The notes beneath the pieces are model-generated. The model saw nothing but the letters and a program-made list of their open reading frames with translations, ran no database searches and was not told the origin of the DNA. A stretch of 28,295 nt of DNA from a virus. The translations under genes were made by a program, and so were the position numbers. Shown here piece after piece: positions 15,763-22,762 of the stretch (its first letter is position 1; each line of letters opens with the position of its first letter). The DNA lies in IMG/VR virus record IMGVR_UViG_3300028917_000068, positions 1 to 28,295 of that record. One strand, given 5' to 3'.

Positions 15763-15849
15763 AAAAGCCTGCCGGTAAATACAGCTTTGACCGGTGCCAG
15801 CCCAAAGGCAAGGAATCGTGGGCAGAAAACCTCAAACCGACAGGCTTTT
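15763..15849 (-). promoter_or_regulatory. Terminator-like structured leader before the replication gene
   Basis: On the transcribed strand a 14-base stem pairs 15836-15849 with 15763-15776 (one C/U-type difference), and the 3' arm runs straight into six U. The ~59-base loop holds an inner hairpin GCCCA/TGGGC (15800-15804 with 15819-15823). A copy of ACCGGT at 15790-15795 can instead pair with the 3' arm, giving an alternative structure. The element starts 13 bases after the SbcC-like stop and lies about 40 bases before the YdaU-like ATG. It is either a terminator with an insert or an attenuator. Confidence 0.55.
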
Positions 15850-15865
15850 CGACCGCTAACGGCTG

Positions 15866-17539
15866 TTATATTCTTTTAATCACCCCCTTATTCACGGTAA
15901 AAACTTCAAGCCATTTCGGAATTTCAACAACCGTGTAATCAGCAACCGAGCTTGCACAGACAAAGACGTTATTCAGACCGCACTCGTTGACTACGTCGAA
16001 AAACTGATTAGCGTTATCACCGACTAAGGTTTCGAACTCATCGAGAGAACAGATACCGACGTTGCCGATTTTACTGAGAGCCAACGCCATCACCGACGAC
16101 GCACGGTATTGTTCACTTCGAGACGCCTGTTCAATCGGTCGACCGTTATATAGAATCTCTCCGTTGTTTTGCCAAGTCAGACCTGTCATACCCCAGACAT
16201 CTAAGAGTTTTTGATTGATTGGGAGTTCCCGGCCTCCGGCTGCAATCGCGGACTTGACGGGACCGCCATCTTTGAGAGCATCATCTATTCGGTCGCATTG
16301 TTTTACGAGTTCTGCAAATTCATTGTGTTTTTTCTGATTGATTTTTACCTGCATCGCTTGGTTTTGAAACTGCCGGTAATGTTCGATGTTATCGTTAAGA
16401 ACCGACTGTTGTGCTCTCAGAGAACTCAACTCTTTTTCGATTTTAGGTCCGTCTAATTCCGGTAATTCAGCAAGGTCGGCTTCCAGCTTTTTCAGATATT
16501 CTTTGAGACCGTCGACTTGTCGTTGCAGTCCTGCATTTTTCTTGACAATCGCGTTTCGTTCCTCAATGGCTGTTTTGAATTTCGTCAGCCATTGTTTTCT
16601 CGTTCCTGCAACGGCAAGAAGTTCATTTACCTCAACATCTTGTTCGCACGTCGGACACTGAATAATATCGTTGAGATTGTCGTGTTTCTTGCCGATTAGA
16701 TTAGCAAGCTGTACGATGAGTTCAGAGGTTGCGACCTTATCCGCTTCGTCCATTACTCCGATTCTCGGTTCAGGCCGAATATCCGCTTCGTGTTCTTTAA
16801 TCGCTTTTCCGATATCGTGAATGTTTGCCTGAATCTGCAAGCGTTCCTTAACAATAGCTATGTCACGCTCGGCTTGATTGATATGAGCTGTGATGCTCGC
16901 AAGTTCTTTTTCGTCCTTATCAACCGCGTAGTTTTCCGGTAATTGATAGCTCGTCAAAGTCGGTTCGAGCAAATCGAGTTCATTTGCTTCACGTTTATAT
17001 CCTCGACGTATCATAACAACCTCGTCGCGGAGAGCATCGACATCATAGATATTGACACCAGCAGCTTTAATCTCCGCACGTATCGGTTCAGGGAAATCGC
17101 CGATATGCGTCGCGATTGCTTCTTTTATCAGTTCGTTGAGACCTTCTCCGAGCACCGACGCAAGTATCTTGCCGCGTTCCGGAGCGGACAACTTCAAGAA
17201 CGCCTGAGAATCAAGACAGTACGGAATAATCGGATTCGGGTCGAGATTCTTGCTCGCGTTCGATGTTGACCGCTTAATCACGCAGAGTTCTCCGTCTTTA
17301 TCCTTGTAGTTGACGTGAACCTGCATTCCCTTTTGACCGCCGTGAGAGAGAGCACCGGTATCTTTGAACTTCGAAATTGACCGGCACTTACCGGTGAACG
17401 CGAACGTCAACGCATCAATTATTGACGACTTGCCTTGATTGTTCCGTCCGACAAAAAGAGATACCGGTTTGTTAAAGACAAGTTCCGCAGACGGAATACC
17501 CTCAAATCTTGTGATTTTTAACATCTCGATTTTTCTCAT
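15866..17539 (-). CDS. SbcC/Rad50-like ATPase with zinc hook
   Basis: With the selected start this is a 557-residue SMC-family ATPase. Walker A is GRNNQGKSS (31-39). Two coiled-coil arms (about 185-290 and 320-425) flank the Cys-x2-Cys zinc hook C295-P-T-C298. The ABC-type signature region ASRSEQYRASSVM is at 472-484, followed by Walker B GICSLDE (495-501). The arms are shorter than in bacterial SbcC (about 1000 residues), as in phage gp46-like proteins. I rejected the longer frame to 17653: it crosses a perfect hairpin, and AAAGGAG lies 5 bases before ATG 17539. An Mre11/SbcD partner is not in the window. Confidence 0.85.
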   Translation of the reverse strand: MRKIEMLKITRFEGIPSAELVFNKPVSLFVGRNNQGKSSIIDALTFAFTGKCRSISKFKDTGALSHGGQKGMQVHVNYKDKDGELCVIKRSTSNASKNLDPNPIIPYCLDSQAFLKLSAPERGKILASVLGEGLNELIKEAIATHIGDFPEPIRAEIKAAGVNIYDVDALRDEVVMIRRGYKREANELDLLEPTLTSYQLPENYAVDKDEKELASITAHINQAERDIAIVKERLQIQANIHDIGKAIKEHEADIRPEPRIGVMDEADKVATSELIVQLANLIGKKHDNLNDIIQCPTCEQDVEVNELLAVAGTRKQWLTKFKTAIEERNAIVKKNAGLQRQVDGLKEYLKKLEADLAELPELDGPKIEKELSSLRAQQSVLNDNIEHYRQFQNQAMQVKINQKKHNEFAELVKQCDRIDDALKDGGPVKSAIAAGGRELPINQKLLDVWGMTGLTWQNNGEILYNGRPIEQASRSEQYRASSVMALALSKIGNVGICSLDEFETLVGDNANQFFDVVNECGLNNVFVCASSVADYTVVEIPKWLEVFTVNKGVIKRI

Positions 17540-17554
17540 AAAAACTCCTTTCAT

Positions 17555-17609
17555 AAAAAACGGTCGACAGCAGACACGTGTCACAGTCACGCGTCTATTC
17601 TGCCGACCG
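17555..17609 (-). terminator. Two-tier hairpin followed by U6, before the SbcC-like gene
   Basis: The outer stem pairs 17561-17570 with 17600-17609 (10 bases, one G/A-type mismatch), and the inner stem pairs 17572-17580 with 17588-17596 (9 bases, one mismatch) around a 7-base loop. The transcript then reads six U (17555-17560) and, 4 bases later, the AAAGGAG for ATG 17539. It has every mark of an intrinsic terminator. Because the SD and start follow immediately, it could attenuate expression or shield the ribosome site. Confidence 0.78.
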
Positions 17610-17621
17610 AAGGATGAAACT

Positions 17622-17663
17622 ATTACTGCACAAGTACCCGACAGGTCGCTCAAGTACAGTAAT
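17622..17663 (-). promoter_or_regulatory. Hairpin with direct repeat in the SbcC-like leader
   Basis: ATTACTG (17622-17628) and CAGTAAT (17657-17663) are perfect complements. Inside lie two direct copies of CAAGTAC (17631-17637 and 17651-17657), 13 bases apart. It lies between the annealing-protein gene and the two-tier hairpin. It may be an operator or part of a larger leader RNA. Confidence 0.4.
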
Positions 17664-17678
17664 CAGCTTGCGAATAAA

Positions 17679-18587
17679 TTACATTTTTTTCCCGGTTCGG
17701 TTGCTTCTCTTTCGTTGTTTTGCGTCAACCTTAGTCGTGACACCGCCGTCGTCAAAATCCGGTAAAACATCACCGACTTTTTTAGACGATTCATCTTTCG
17801 GTTTTTTCTCTACCGGAGGAAAAACCGTATCGACGGTCGCGTCACCGTCACGGATAGAGTTTGCGAATCCGATGAGTTTTACAAGGTCGTCGACGTCGAC
17901 ATCTTCGATACTTCTTTTCTCAAGAGCCGCAAGAATGCGTTCTTTCGTCGCCCCCATTTTTTGCAAATACTGAAACGCCTTTATCCGTCTTGCCGCTAAT
18001 GTTGATGCGTCTCCGACAGCGACTTGCTTGACCTTCGTGAACACGTCTTTGATAAACGCTCCGGGAACGATTTTGAAAATCGCGTTCCGGAGGGCAATCG
18101 AGCACGCCGCATTAGCGGTTACTGCTATCATATCATCGTTGAACCGTTTGCCGTTACGGTCGGTTATGCGGCGTCGTGTCGTAATTCTAAACGCTACGTT
18201 TTTCTCAAGGTCTCTGCACGTTCCGACAGCGTAAATGTACCGGCCATCTTCGTGAATCACCTCGGCTTGAGCGAGAGCGTTGCCCCACGCCGACAACGCG
18301 ATTTCAGCAAGCCGAATGCTCGGTCCTTCGATTGTCGTCCCGGCACGCGGTAAGACGTAAAAGCACGATTCAGCCGTATCCTTATCCATAGTCGCCAAGG
18401 TCAGACATTCACGTTGAAACGCGGAAACGCTTCGCGGATACCGTTTCGCAGTTGCTATCTGACTGTCGATTTCCGCTCTTTCGGTTGGTGTCGGTTCCAT
18501 CACCGGTCTTGCATTGACGACCTCGACCGATGTCACTCCGCCGATTGATTTCGGCAGTTCTTGTTTTTTCTGTTTTGTCTCTGTCAT
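17679..18587 (-). CDS. Single-strand annealing protein candidate (RecT/ERF-like)
   Basis: The 302-residue protein carries conserved blocks of a phage recombination family: IDSQIATAKRYPRSVSAFQR (about 41-60), SCFYVLPRAGTTIEGPSIRL then AEIALSAWGN (about 74-103), and NAACSIALRNAIFKIVPGAF (about 154-173). The C-terminal 60 residues are low-complexity and charged. Such proteins anneal complementary single strands in recombination. AGGAG sits 6 bases before the ATG. Context supports the call: SbcC-like ATPase downstream, Cas4-like exonuclease and SSB in the same transcript direction. The exact family is inferred. Confidence 0.62.
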   Translation of the reverse strand: MTETKQKKQELPKSIGGVTSVEVVNARPVMEPTPTERAEIDSQIATAKRYPRSVSAFQRECLTLATMDKDTAESCFYVLPRAGTTIEGPSIRLAEIALSAWGNALAQAEVIHEDGRYIYAVGTCRDLEKNVAFRITTRRRITDRNGKRFNDDMIAVTANAACSIALRNAIFKIVPGAFIKDVFTKVKQVAVGDASTLAARRIKAFQYLQKMGATKERILAALEKRSIEDVDVDDLVKLIGFANSIRDGDATVDTVFPPVEKKPKDESSKKVGDVLPDFDDGGVTTKVDAKQRKRSNRTGKKM

Positions 18588-18888
18588 ATAAAGCTCCTTT
18601 GCCTAAATTATGTTCTATTAACTGTTTTTCGATTCCCTTCACGATAGACCAAAAATTAAAACGCCGGTCAAAATCAATCTTGACCGTTAACGGCTTCTGT
18701 GTTTTTTCGTCGATTTCCTTGATTCGATTGCCTTTCTTGTCTTTTTGATAACCGCCTGTATCCCTTTTTTTATAGACATAGTCCCAACTGCCGAACGTAT
18801 CAATCGTCGAATCCGGGCTGCGAATACACGCAAGCAACTTTCGGATTTCACTCGGCCATAACCTTATGTTTATCCTTGTCTCCGACAC
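18409..18888 (-). CDS. Hypothetical protein with suspicious 3' end
   Basis: The 159-residue frame is not recognised. The first 100 residues look coding (INIRLWPSEIRKLLACIR; FGSWDYVYKKRDTGGYQKDK; FNFWSIVKGIEKQLIEHNLG). The last 60 residues lie entirely inside the annealing-protein gene in another frame and are Arg/Ser/Thr-rich. I chose a GTG at 18888, with AAAGGA 7 bases upstream. The 179-base overlap is far longer than elsewhere in the window, so the natural end is uncertain and an indel is possible. Confidence 0.5.
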   Translation of the reverse strand: MSETRINIRLWPSEIRKLLACIRSPDSTIDTFGSWDYVYKKRDTGGYQKDKKGNRIKEIDEKTQKPLTVKIDFDRRFNFWSIVKGIEKQLIEHNLGKGALYDRDKTEKTRTAEINRRSDIGRGRQCKTGDGTDTNRKSGNRQSDSNCETVSAKRFRVST

Positions 18889-19546
18889 TTTCAAATCCTT
18901 TCGATTCGTCCGGCAGCAGCTCTCCGGTTTCTCCGATTCGTTTGACTTTAACTAACGTGATTCCGCGTTCGACAAGCTGTTCGAGTTCGTCTTTCGTTTC
19001 TCCGCCTTTTACGATGTACTCGATAGCCGTCGGTCTGAACGCGTGAAAGATTCCGGGTGTACAACGATTGCCTTGTTCATCGCAGTCTTTACAATCCTCA
19101 CAACTATCAGCGTTCGGGTGTGAACAGTATTGATGTATCGCTTTTCGGTGAGCCAAGAGTACCCGCGTCTCTCCGAGTTTGAAGTCTTTCGGTATCGCGG
19201 AGATTCGACGGGAGACGCCCATCTTGATTGTTTCGGTGATAAATTCATTCGTTGTTTTGTAATACTGTTCACCTATCCAGAGCAGGCCGACGCGTCCTAT
19301 TGATTCCGCCAGAGGGCATATATGACAATCATTCCGTCCGCATTCCCGGCCTTCGATAAACTTGTCTCCGTCTATCCACGTCCATCCACGCGACGGCTTG
19401 ATACCGGCGTGACAAGTAGGACAGACTTCCAACGGTATCGGCAACTTGCCGCACGGCTTCATAAGACCGCCGGAGACGAGATACTTACCGCCCGGCTGTC
19501 GATAACCACAGCCTCGTTTTGATTCGTAACTAATTTCTATTTCCAT
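18848..19546 (-). CDS. Cys-rich zinc-binding phage protein
   Basis: The 232-residue protein is rich in paired Cys: CGYRQPGGKYLVSGG, KPCGKLPIPLEVCPTCHAGI then KPSRGWTW, ECGRNDCHICPLAES, and ADSCEDCKDCDEQGNRC. These suggest two or more structural zinc sites. The later part (EYIVKGGETKDELEQLVERG, then VKVKRIGE) may be a separate small domain. I know the N-terminal pattern from proteins encoded beside phage recombination genes, but no function is established. It ends 3 bases before the 19549 gene's partner region and overlaps the downstream gene by about 40 bases. Confidence 0.72.
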   Translation of the reverse strand: MEIEISYESKRGCGYRQPGGKYLVSGGLMKPCGKLPIPLEVCPTCHAGIKPSRGWTWIDGDKFIEGRECGRNDCHICPLAESIGRVGLLWIGEQYYKTTNEFITETIKMGVSRRISAIPKDFKLGETRVLLAHRKAIHQYCSHPNADSCEDCKDCDEQGNRCTPGIFHAFRPTAIEYIVKGGETKDELEQLVERGITLVKVKRIGETGELLPDESKGFESVGDKDKHKVMAE

Positions 19547-19548
19547 AC

Positions 19549-19839
19549 TTATTTTTTCTCCTTAACTTTAATTGCAGCTTTTACTATATCCAAAAACGTC
19601 CACGGCCTCGGTAGTTTCAAAAACGGTGCTTTATAATGCTTGTCACGATAGATTCTCTGCTTTGATGGGTAGAGATGTAGAATCCAGCTTGTGTTACCGT
19701 TTTTTTTGTATTGAGTCAACGAGAAGTGCCACGGAGAACCGTGCTGAACTAAGTCCATATTGTTGTCGTATGCCAAGTCTTGAGCCGCGTCAAAAGTTGC
19801 TACCGCCCGGTCATAGTTTCGTTTTTTTGTTCCTTCCAT
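19549..19839 (-). CDS. Conserved small phage protein
   Basis: The 96-residue protein has a strongly aromatic and basic pattern that recurs in phage genomes: HGSPWHFSLTQYKKN, SWILHLYPSKQRIYRDKHYK and LPRPWTFLDIVKAAIKVKEK. A nucleic-acid-binding or structural role is possible, but the function is unknown. Confidence 0.68.
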   Translation of the reverse strand: MEGTKKRNYDRAVATFDAAQDLAYDNNMDLVQHGSPWHFSLTQYKKNGNTSWILHLYPSKQRIYRDKHYKAPFLKLPRPWTFLDIVKAAIKVKEKK

Positions 19840-19847
19840 TTTTCACC

Positions 19848-20246
19848 TCAGAAATTTGTCTGTGCCCATTGCCGGTAGACTTCCTCTTTGATTTGACGTC
19901 TGCGACGGACTAATTCAATAGTCGGCAGATAGATATGTTCGATGTTTTGGATCTTCGCTCGTGTTCGAATGATGGTCTCCGGTGACGGCAGATTCATTAA
20001 GTCCGATAGCGTGACAGTGATATTGTTCGGCAAGAGAAAACCGAGACCGCCACAATCAGGACATTTAACAGTTTTATACAAATCATAATCTCGGCAAAGC
20101 GTGCACGGCAGATTTTCATCTTGACCTAAAATTTTCTGAAAGACCCGGAAGCACAGATACTTATCGCAGTTCCGGGCTTTAATGTCTGAGCGTAAAACTT
20201 CCCTGACGAGTGTACCCGTCTCTTTGATTTCCTTTTTCGGTTCCAC
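19848..20246 (-). CDS. Zinc-knuckle phage protein (SDIKARNCDKYL family)
   Basis: The 132-residue protein has SDIKARNCDKYLCFRVFQKI near the N-terminus, then CTLC (about 48-51) and CPDCGGLGF (about 62-70), forming one zinc site of the DnaJ-like CxxCxG type. The C-terminus (SPETIIRTRAKIQNIEHIYL then PTIELVRRRR) matches a family frequent in phages of Gram-positive hosts. Function unknown. The start is GTG at 20246, with AGGAG 9 bases upstream; no better ATG is present. Confidence 0.72.
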   Translation of the reverse strand: MEPKKEIKETGTLVREVLRSDIKARNCDKYLCFRVFQKILGQDENLPCTLCRDYDLYKTVKCPDCGGLGFLLPNNITVTLSDLMNLPSPETIIRTRAKIQNIEHIYLPTIELVRRRRQIKEEVYRQWAQTNF

Positions 20247-20304
20247 GTGCGTAGACTCCTTTCTAACATTCCGTAAAGTGATTGAACCCCCCGCAGAGTT
20301 TTTT

Positions 20305-20509
20305 TCAGTTTATAGACGGCTTTGGGAAGTGCCTTTTCTTACATACTTTTATATCAGCAAGTTCGTTGACATCGTGATATATTACACCTGTTAGTTCTTT
20401 ATCCCATTCGACCGCATATTTCGCCTTATTGTTTGCTTTGATACAGTTATCACAGAGAACCGTCGCACGCACAGCACTTGACTTTTTCCTTGATTTTTTG
20501 AAAGTCCAT
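20305..20509 (-). pseudogene. Zinc-knuckle gene split by a frameshift
   Basis: An ATG at 20509 follows the exonuclease stop by one base. Its frame reads MDFQKIKEKVKCCACDGSL and then meets TGA (20450-20452). The overlapping frame, which has no start of its own here, continues directly with CDNCIKANNKAKYAVEWDKE and runs to 20305. Joined, the two halves give Cys-x2-Cys followed closely by Cys-x2-Cys, a plausible small zinc protein of about 67 residues. A one-base indel near 20450-20460 would restore it. Sequencing error, true decay and programmed shifting cannot be told apart from this sequence. Confidence 0.55.
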
Positions 20510-20510
20510 T

Positions 20511-21314
20511 TTATTTTCCCACGAATTTGCAGTGACGATAGAACCGGCACCACTGCGGACTGCATTTCCAGCTTGACCGGTGAGCCGGAGCGAAGATACC
20601 GGCTTTGATTGATTCGTGCATTACGAGCATACGTTCGAGTACCGCTACTATCTGTTTGTCGTCCCGATGCGTGATTAGCGGATATGCACTAACTCGACCG
20701 GACGGCGTACAGATTACGCAGTGATGTCTGAATCCGGTCGGGTCTTTTTTTTGATATGCACGGAATCCGAGAGTATAGATGCTCGGCTGATATTCGCTGT
20801 CGGATTTTTCCTGCGTCCACTTACGCTTGCTTGTCTTACAGTCGTCGATATAATTCTCGGTATCAAGACAATCGAAGCGGAGAGCAATATTGAACGGCCA
20901 ATCAGTGAGTATGACCTTGCGGTCTACTTCGACCTCGGTCGGCTGAATCGTACTTTGCAGGTTACGCCGGTCAATCTCGACCATCTTGACCGTCCGGTCT
21001 ATGATTCGTCCGGCGGCAGAACTTTTGCTAAGACCGGCAAGCTGCTCACTTTGCAAATCGACATATCCTTCCTCAACACGTCGGTTGATTTCGTCACGAG
21101 CACAGTCGAGCATCCGAGTTAAGTCCATATCGACGCCGGACTTTATCTTCTGCCGCAGATTCAATTCTCTTGCGGTGTGTACGCCGTGACCGCCGGTTGT
21201 GTAGAAGTTGCCGAGTTCGCGTTCCTCCACAATATGTTCAAGATAGTAAGCCCATCCGCAGAAGTCGAAGCAACCTAAGTGTGTCGTGTGATACGTCGGT
21301 TTTTCGGTTTGCAT
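20511..21314 (-). CDS. Cas4/RecB-like exonuclease with iron-sulfur cysteines
   Basis: The 267-residue protein has the PD-(D/E)xK motifs of the RecB family in order: GHGVHTAREL (about 42-51), Asp148 in IALRFDCLD, Asp158-Cys-Lys160 in YIDDCKTSK, and Gln176/Tyr180 in YQPSIYTLGF. Four Cys suited to a 4Fe-4S cluster frame the domain: C15 or C19 at the N-terminus and C251, C256, C262 at the end, as in Cas4 and AddB. These enzymes resect DNA ends for annealing proteins. It sits in the same transcript as the RecT-like candidate and SSB. No Cas1, Cas2 or repeats are nearby, so CRISPR adaptation is unlikely. Confidence 0.82.
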   Translation of the reverse strand: MQTEKPTYHTTHLGCFDFCGWAYYLEHIVEERELGNFYTTGGHGVHTARELNLRQKIKSGVDMDLTRMLDCARDEINRRVEEGYVDLQSEQLAGLSKSSAAGRIIDRTVKMVEIDRRNLQSTIQPTEVEVDRKVILTDWPFNIALRFDCLDTENYIDDCKTSKRKWTQEKSDSEYQPSIYTLGFRAYQKKDPTGFRHHCVICTPSGRVSAYPLITHRDDKQIVAVLERMLVMHESIKAGIFAPAHRSSWKCSPQWCRFYRHCKFVGK

Positions 21315-21322
21315 AATTCCCC

Positions 21323-21907
21323 TTATTTTTTCATTGGCATTTGTATATAAGTCAAACTGCCGGTTTTCGGAACGGTCCCGTCAAAGTATTTTAGGTCTCC
21401 GCGTATTACGAATGGTTTTTCTGCCGGTGTATTTGCTGCTACTGAAATTCGGACATCTTCAAGCGACGCATTAAGTTTCAATATCAGCCCAATTACAGTT
21501 CGCAGCATCTCGGTATTGAAAAACATATCGGCTCGGTGTAGTTCGTAAAGAACAAGATTCAGCGTCGCTCCAATATCAATACCGAGACAGGATTTTTCGA
21601 GAATCTCTTTTTCTTGTTTCAGAAAAACATCTTGATATTTTGGGAACTTTTCCGCTTCTTTATCGAGCAGACAGTAGCCGTCCTTCGTGAGAAAATACAA
21701 TCCAGATTCGAATTTGTTTTCTAATTTGAGTTCTAAAAGACGACGACCGTCCGAAACCGCAAACGTTGTTTTATTTATGAACACCCGATTGATTGCATAT
21801 CGAGTAGTACTATCGCACATACATTCAACTAAAAGATTTCTTAAACCCGGAGAGACGTGCGGCACTCCTAATTTTTGTTCGAACAGTTTTTGATTTCTTG
21901 CCTTCAT
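21323..21907 (-). CDS. Short sliding-clamp-like (DnaN-like) protein
   Basis: Four blocks recall the bacterial beta clamp in the right order: FAVSDGRRLLEL (49-60), FPKYQDVF (88-95), FNTEMLRTVIGL (130-141) and the C-terminal YIQMPMKK (187-194), close to the usual YVVMPMRL ending. Full DnaN has about 366 residues in three similar domains; 194 residues allow at most about two. It may be a minimal phage processivity clamp that assembles from more subunits, or a clamp-derived regulator. The gene is coupled by ATGA to the upstream 76-residue gene. Confidence 0.5.
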   Translation of the reverse strand: MKARNQKLFEQKLGVPHVSPGLRNLLVECMCDSTTRYAINRVFINKTTFAVSDGRRLLELKLENKFESGLYFLTKDGYCLLDKEAEKFPKYQDVFLKQEKEILEKSCLGIDIGATLNLVLYELHRADMFFNTEMLRTVIGLILKLNASLEDVRISVAANTPAEKPFVIRGDLKYFDGTVPKTGSLTYIQMPMKK

Positions 21908-22134
21908 TTTAAGCTCCTTCTCTTTTTGATTTTGACGATTTCAACAGCATCCTTGTGGTGAATCCCGAACAGACTTTTAGCCAAGTTTTTCGAGACCGGT
22001 TGACTGACAATCCGACTGCTGTAATTTTCCGAATGTTTGTAAATGACACGATATTTGCGTTGAGGGTCAGGTTTCGATTTCTGATATGTCCTTAATTTTT
22101 CTGATAACCATTCAATCAGCCATCGTATTCGCAT
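21904..22134 (-). CDS. Small basic hypothetical protein
   Basis: The 76-residue protein is rich in Lys and Arg (LSEKLRTYQKSKPDPQRKYR; EIVKIKKRRSLK) and probably binds nucleic acid. No domain is recognised. It is coupled at both ends (shares one base with the previous stop and four with the next start), and AGGAG lies inside the preceding gene. Confidence 0.62.
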   Translation of the reverse strand: MRIRWLIEWLSEKLRTYQKSKPDPQRKYRVIYKHSENYSSRIVSQPVSKNLAKSLFGIHHKDAVEIVKIKKRRSLK

Positions 22135-22313
22135 TAAAGTTCTCCTTCACTTACAAGTATGTCCGTAATTTTTTGAATGATTTTTTGTTCGTGCTCCGTT
22201 TTTGCTCTCGGCAGATAACGATAAAGTTTTTTCAAAGTAGAAATATCGAGTTCGTCGAGAACGTCGATGTCATCCGGATAGTTCCATTTCCTTTTCGGTA
22301 GTTTTACCGACAT
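22134..22313 (-). CDS. 59-residue hypothetical protein
   Basis: A short gene reading MSVKLPKRKWNYPDDIDVLD, then a helical segment LDISTLKKLYRYLPRAKTEH and a second helix ending LVSEGEL. Its TAA shares the A with the next ATG (TAATG), and it overlaps the end of the 3D-domain gene by 10 bases. The tight packing and codon use like its neighbours support it as a real gene. Function unknown. Confidence 0.7.
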   Translation of the reverse strand: MSVKLPKRKWNYPDDIDVLDELDISTLKKLYRYLPRAKTEHEQKIIQKITDILVSEGEL

Positions 22314-22762
22314 ATTTCAACGTCCAATCTCTGGACGCCCCAACGGAGGGCATCGTCGTGATTGTTGAAAAAAACCTCGATATGATTTTCAGGACCCCGG
22401 TCGAGTACCGGTACAGGTTCTGCATTGTTGTATCCCGGAATCCGGAGCATCGTTCCGAATGGTATCTCTACCGGTGCGGCCACAAAACGGTCTCCATACC
22501 GGATTTTATGACCGCACGCGGTATACCCGTCGCTCCATCGACCGCAGCAACGATTACACGGACAATAAGCCATCACAACGTAAATCGACCTTGATAACTT
22601 TTCTCTGTCCGTATTAGTCTCAGAGGTAGGCGTTTGACGGCAGAATCGACTGTTAGACGCCTTATACCTACGGTGTAAAGAGCCGTCGTCAAAACCGAGC
22701 AAATAACCGGCGGTAAAACAGAGCAGCCAAAAGACGATGAGATATATCCTGCGACCGTTCAT
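22304..22762 (-). CDS. Membrane-anchored 3D-domain protein (lytic enzyme candidate)
   Basis: The 152-residue protein begins with a signal-anchor (about 6-24: YLIVFWLLCFTAGYLLGF). The C-terminal 95 residues form a 3D/double-psi barrel domain as in MltA and YocH: YVVMAYCPCNRCCGRWSDGY then TACGHKIRYGD, VEIPFGTMLRIP, PVLDRGPE (Asp121) and IEVFFNNHDDALRWGVQRLD. Such domains cut peptidoglycan glycan strands. A role in host lysis or entry is inferred. The ATG at 22762 forms an ATGA overlap with the methyltransferase stop and has GGGGGG 5 bases before it; the longer frame adds ten residues without support. Confidence 0.78.
   Translation of the reverse strand: MNGRRIYLIVFWLLCFTAGYLLGFDDGSLHRRYKASNSRFCRQTPTSETNTDREKLSRSIYVVMAYCPCNRCCGRWSDGYTACGHKIRYGDRFVAAPVEIPFGTMLRIPGYNNAEPVPVLDRGPENHIEVFFNNHDDALRWGVQRLDVEICR

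Noticed and set aside
15725-15835. Longer N-terminus of the YdaU-like protein
   Set aside because: The extension translates the structured leader and is unlike the family; GGAGG stands directly before ATG 15724.
17540-17653. Longer N-terminus of the SbcC-like ATPase
   Set aside because: The extra 38 codons cross a two-tier hairpin with a U-run and have no ribosome site; ATG 17539 has AAAGGAG at 5 bases.
20721-21122. Plus-strand 133-codon open frame
   Set aside because: Antisense to the Cas4-like exonuclease, whose catalytic motifs are well conserved; no domain on the + strand.
20511-21314. CRISPR adaptation gene (Cas4)
   Set aside because: The protein has Cas4/RecB-type motifs, but no Cas1, Cas2, effector gene or repeat-spacer array is present; a phage recombination exonuclease fits the neighbours better.
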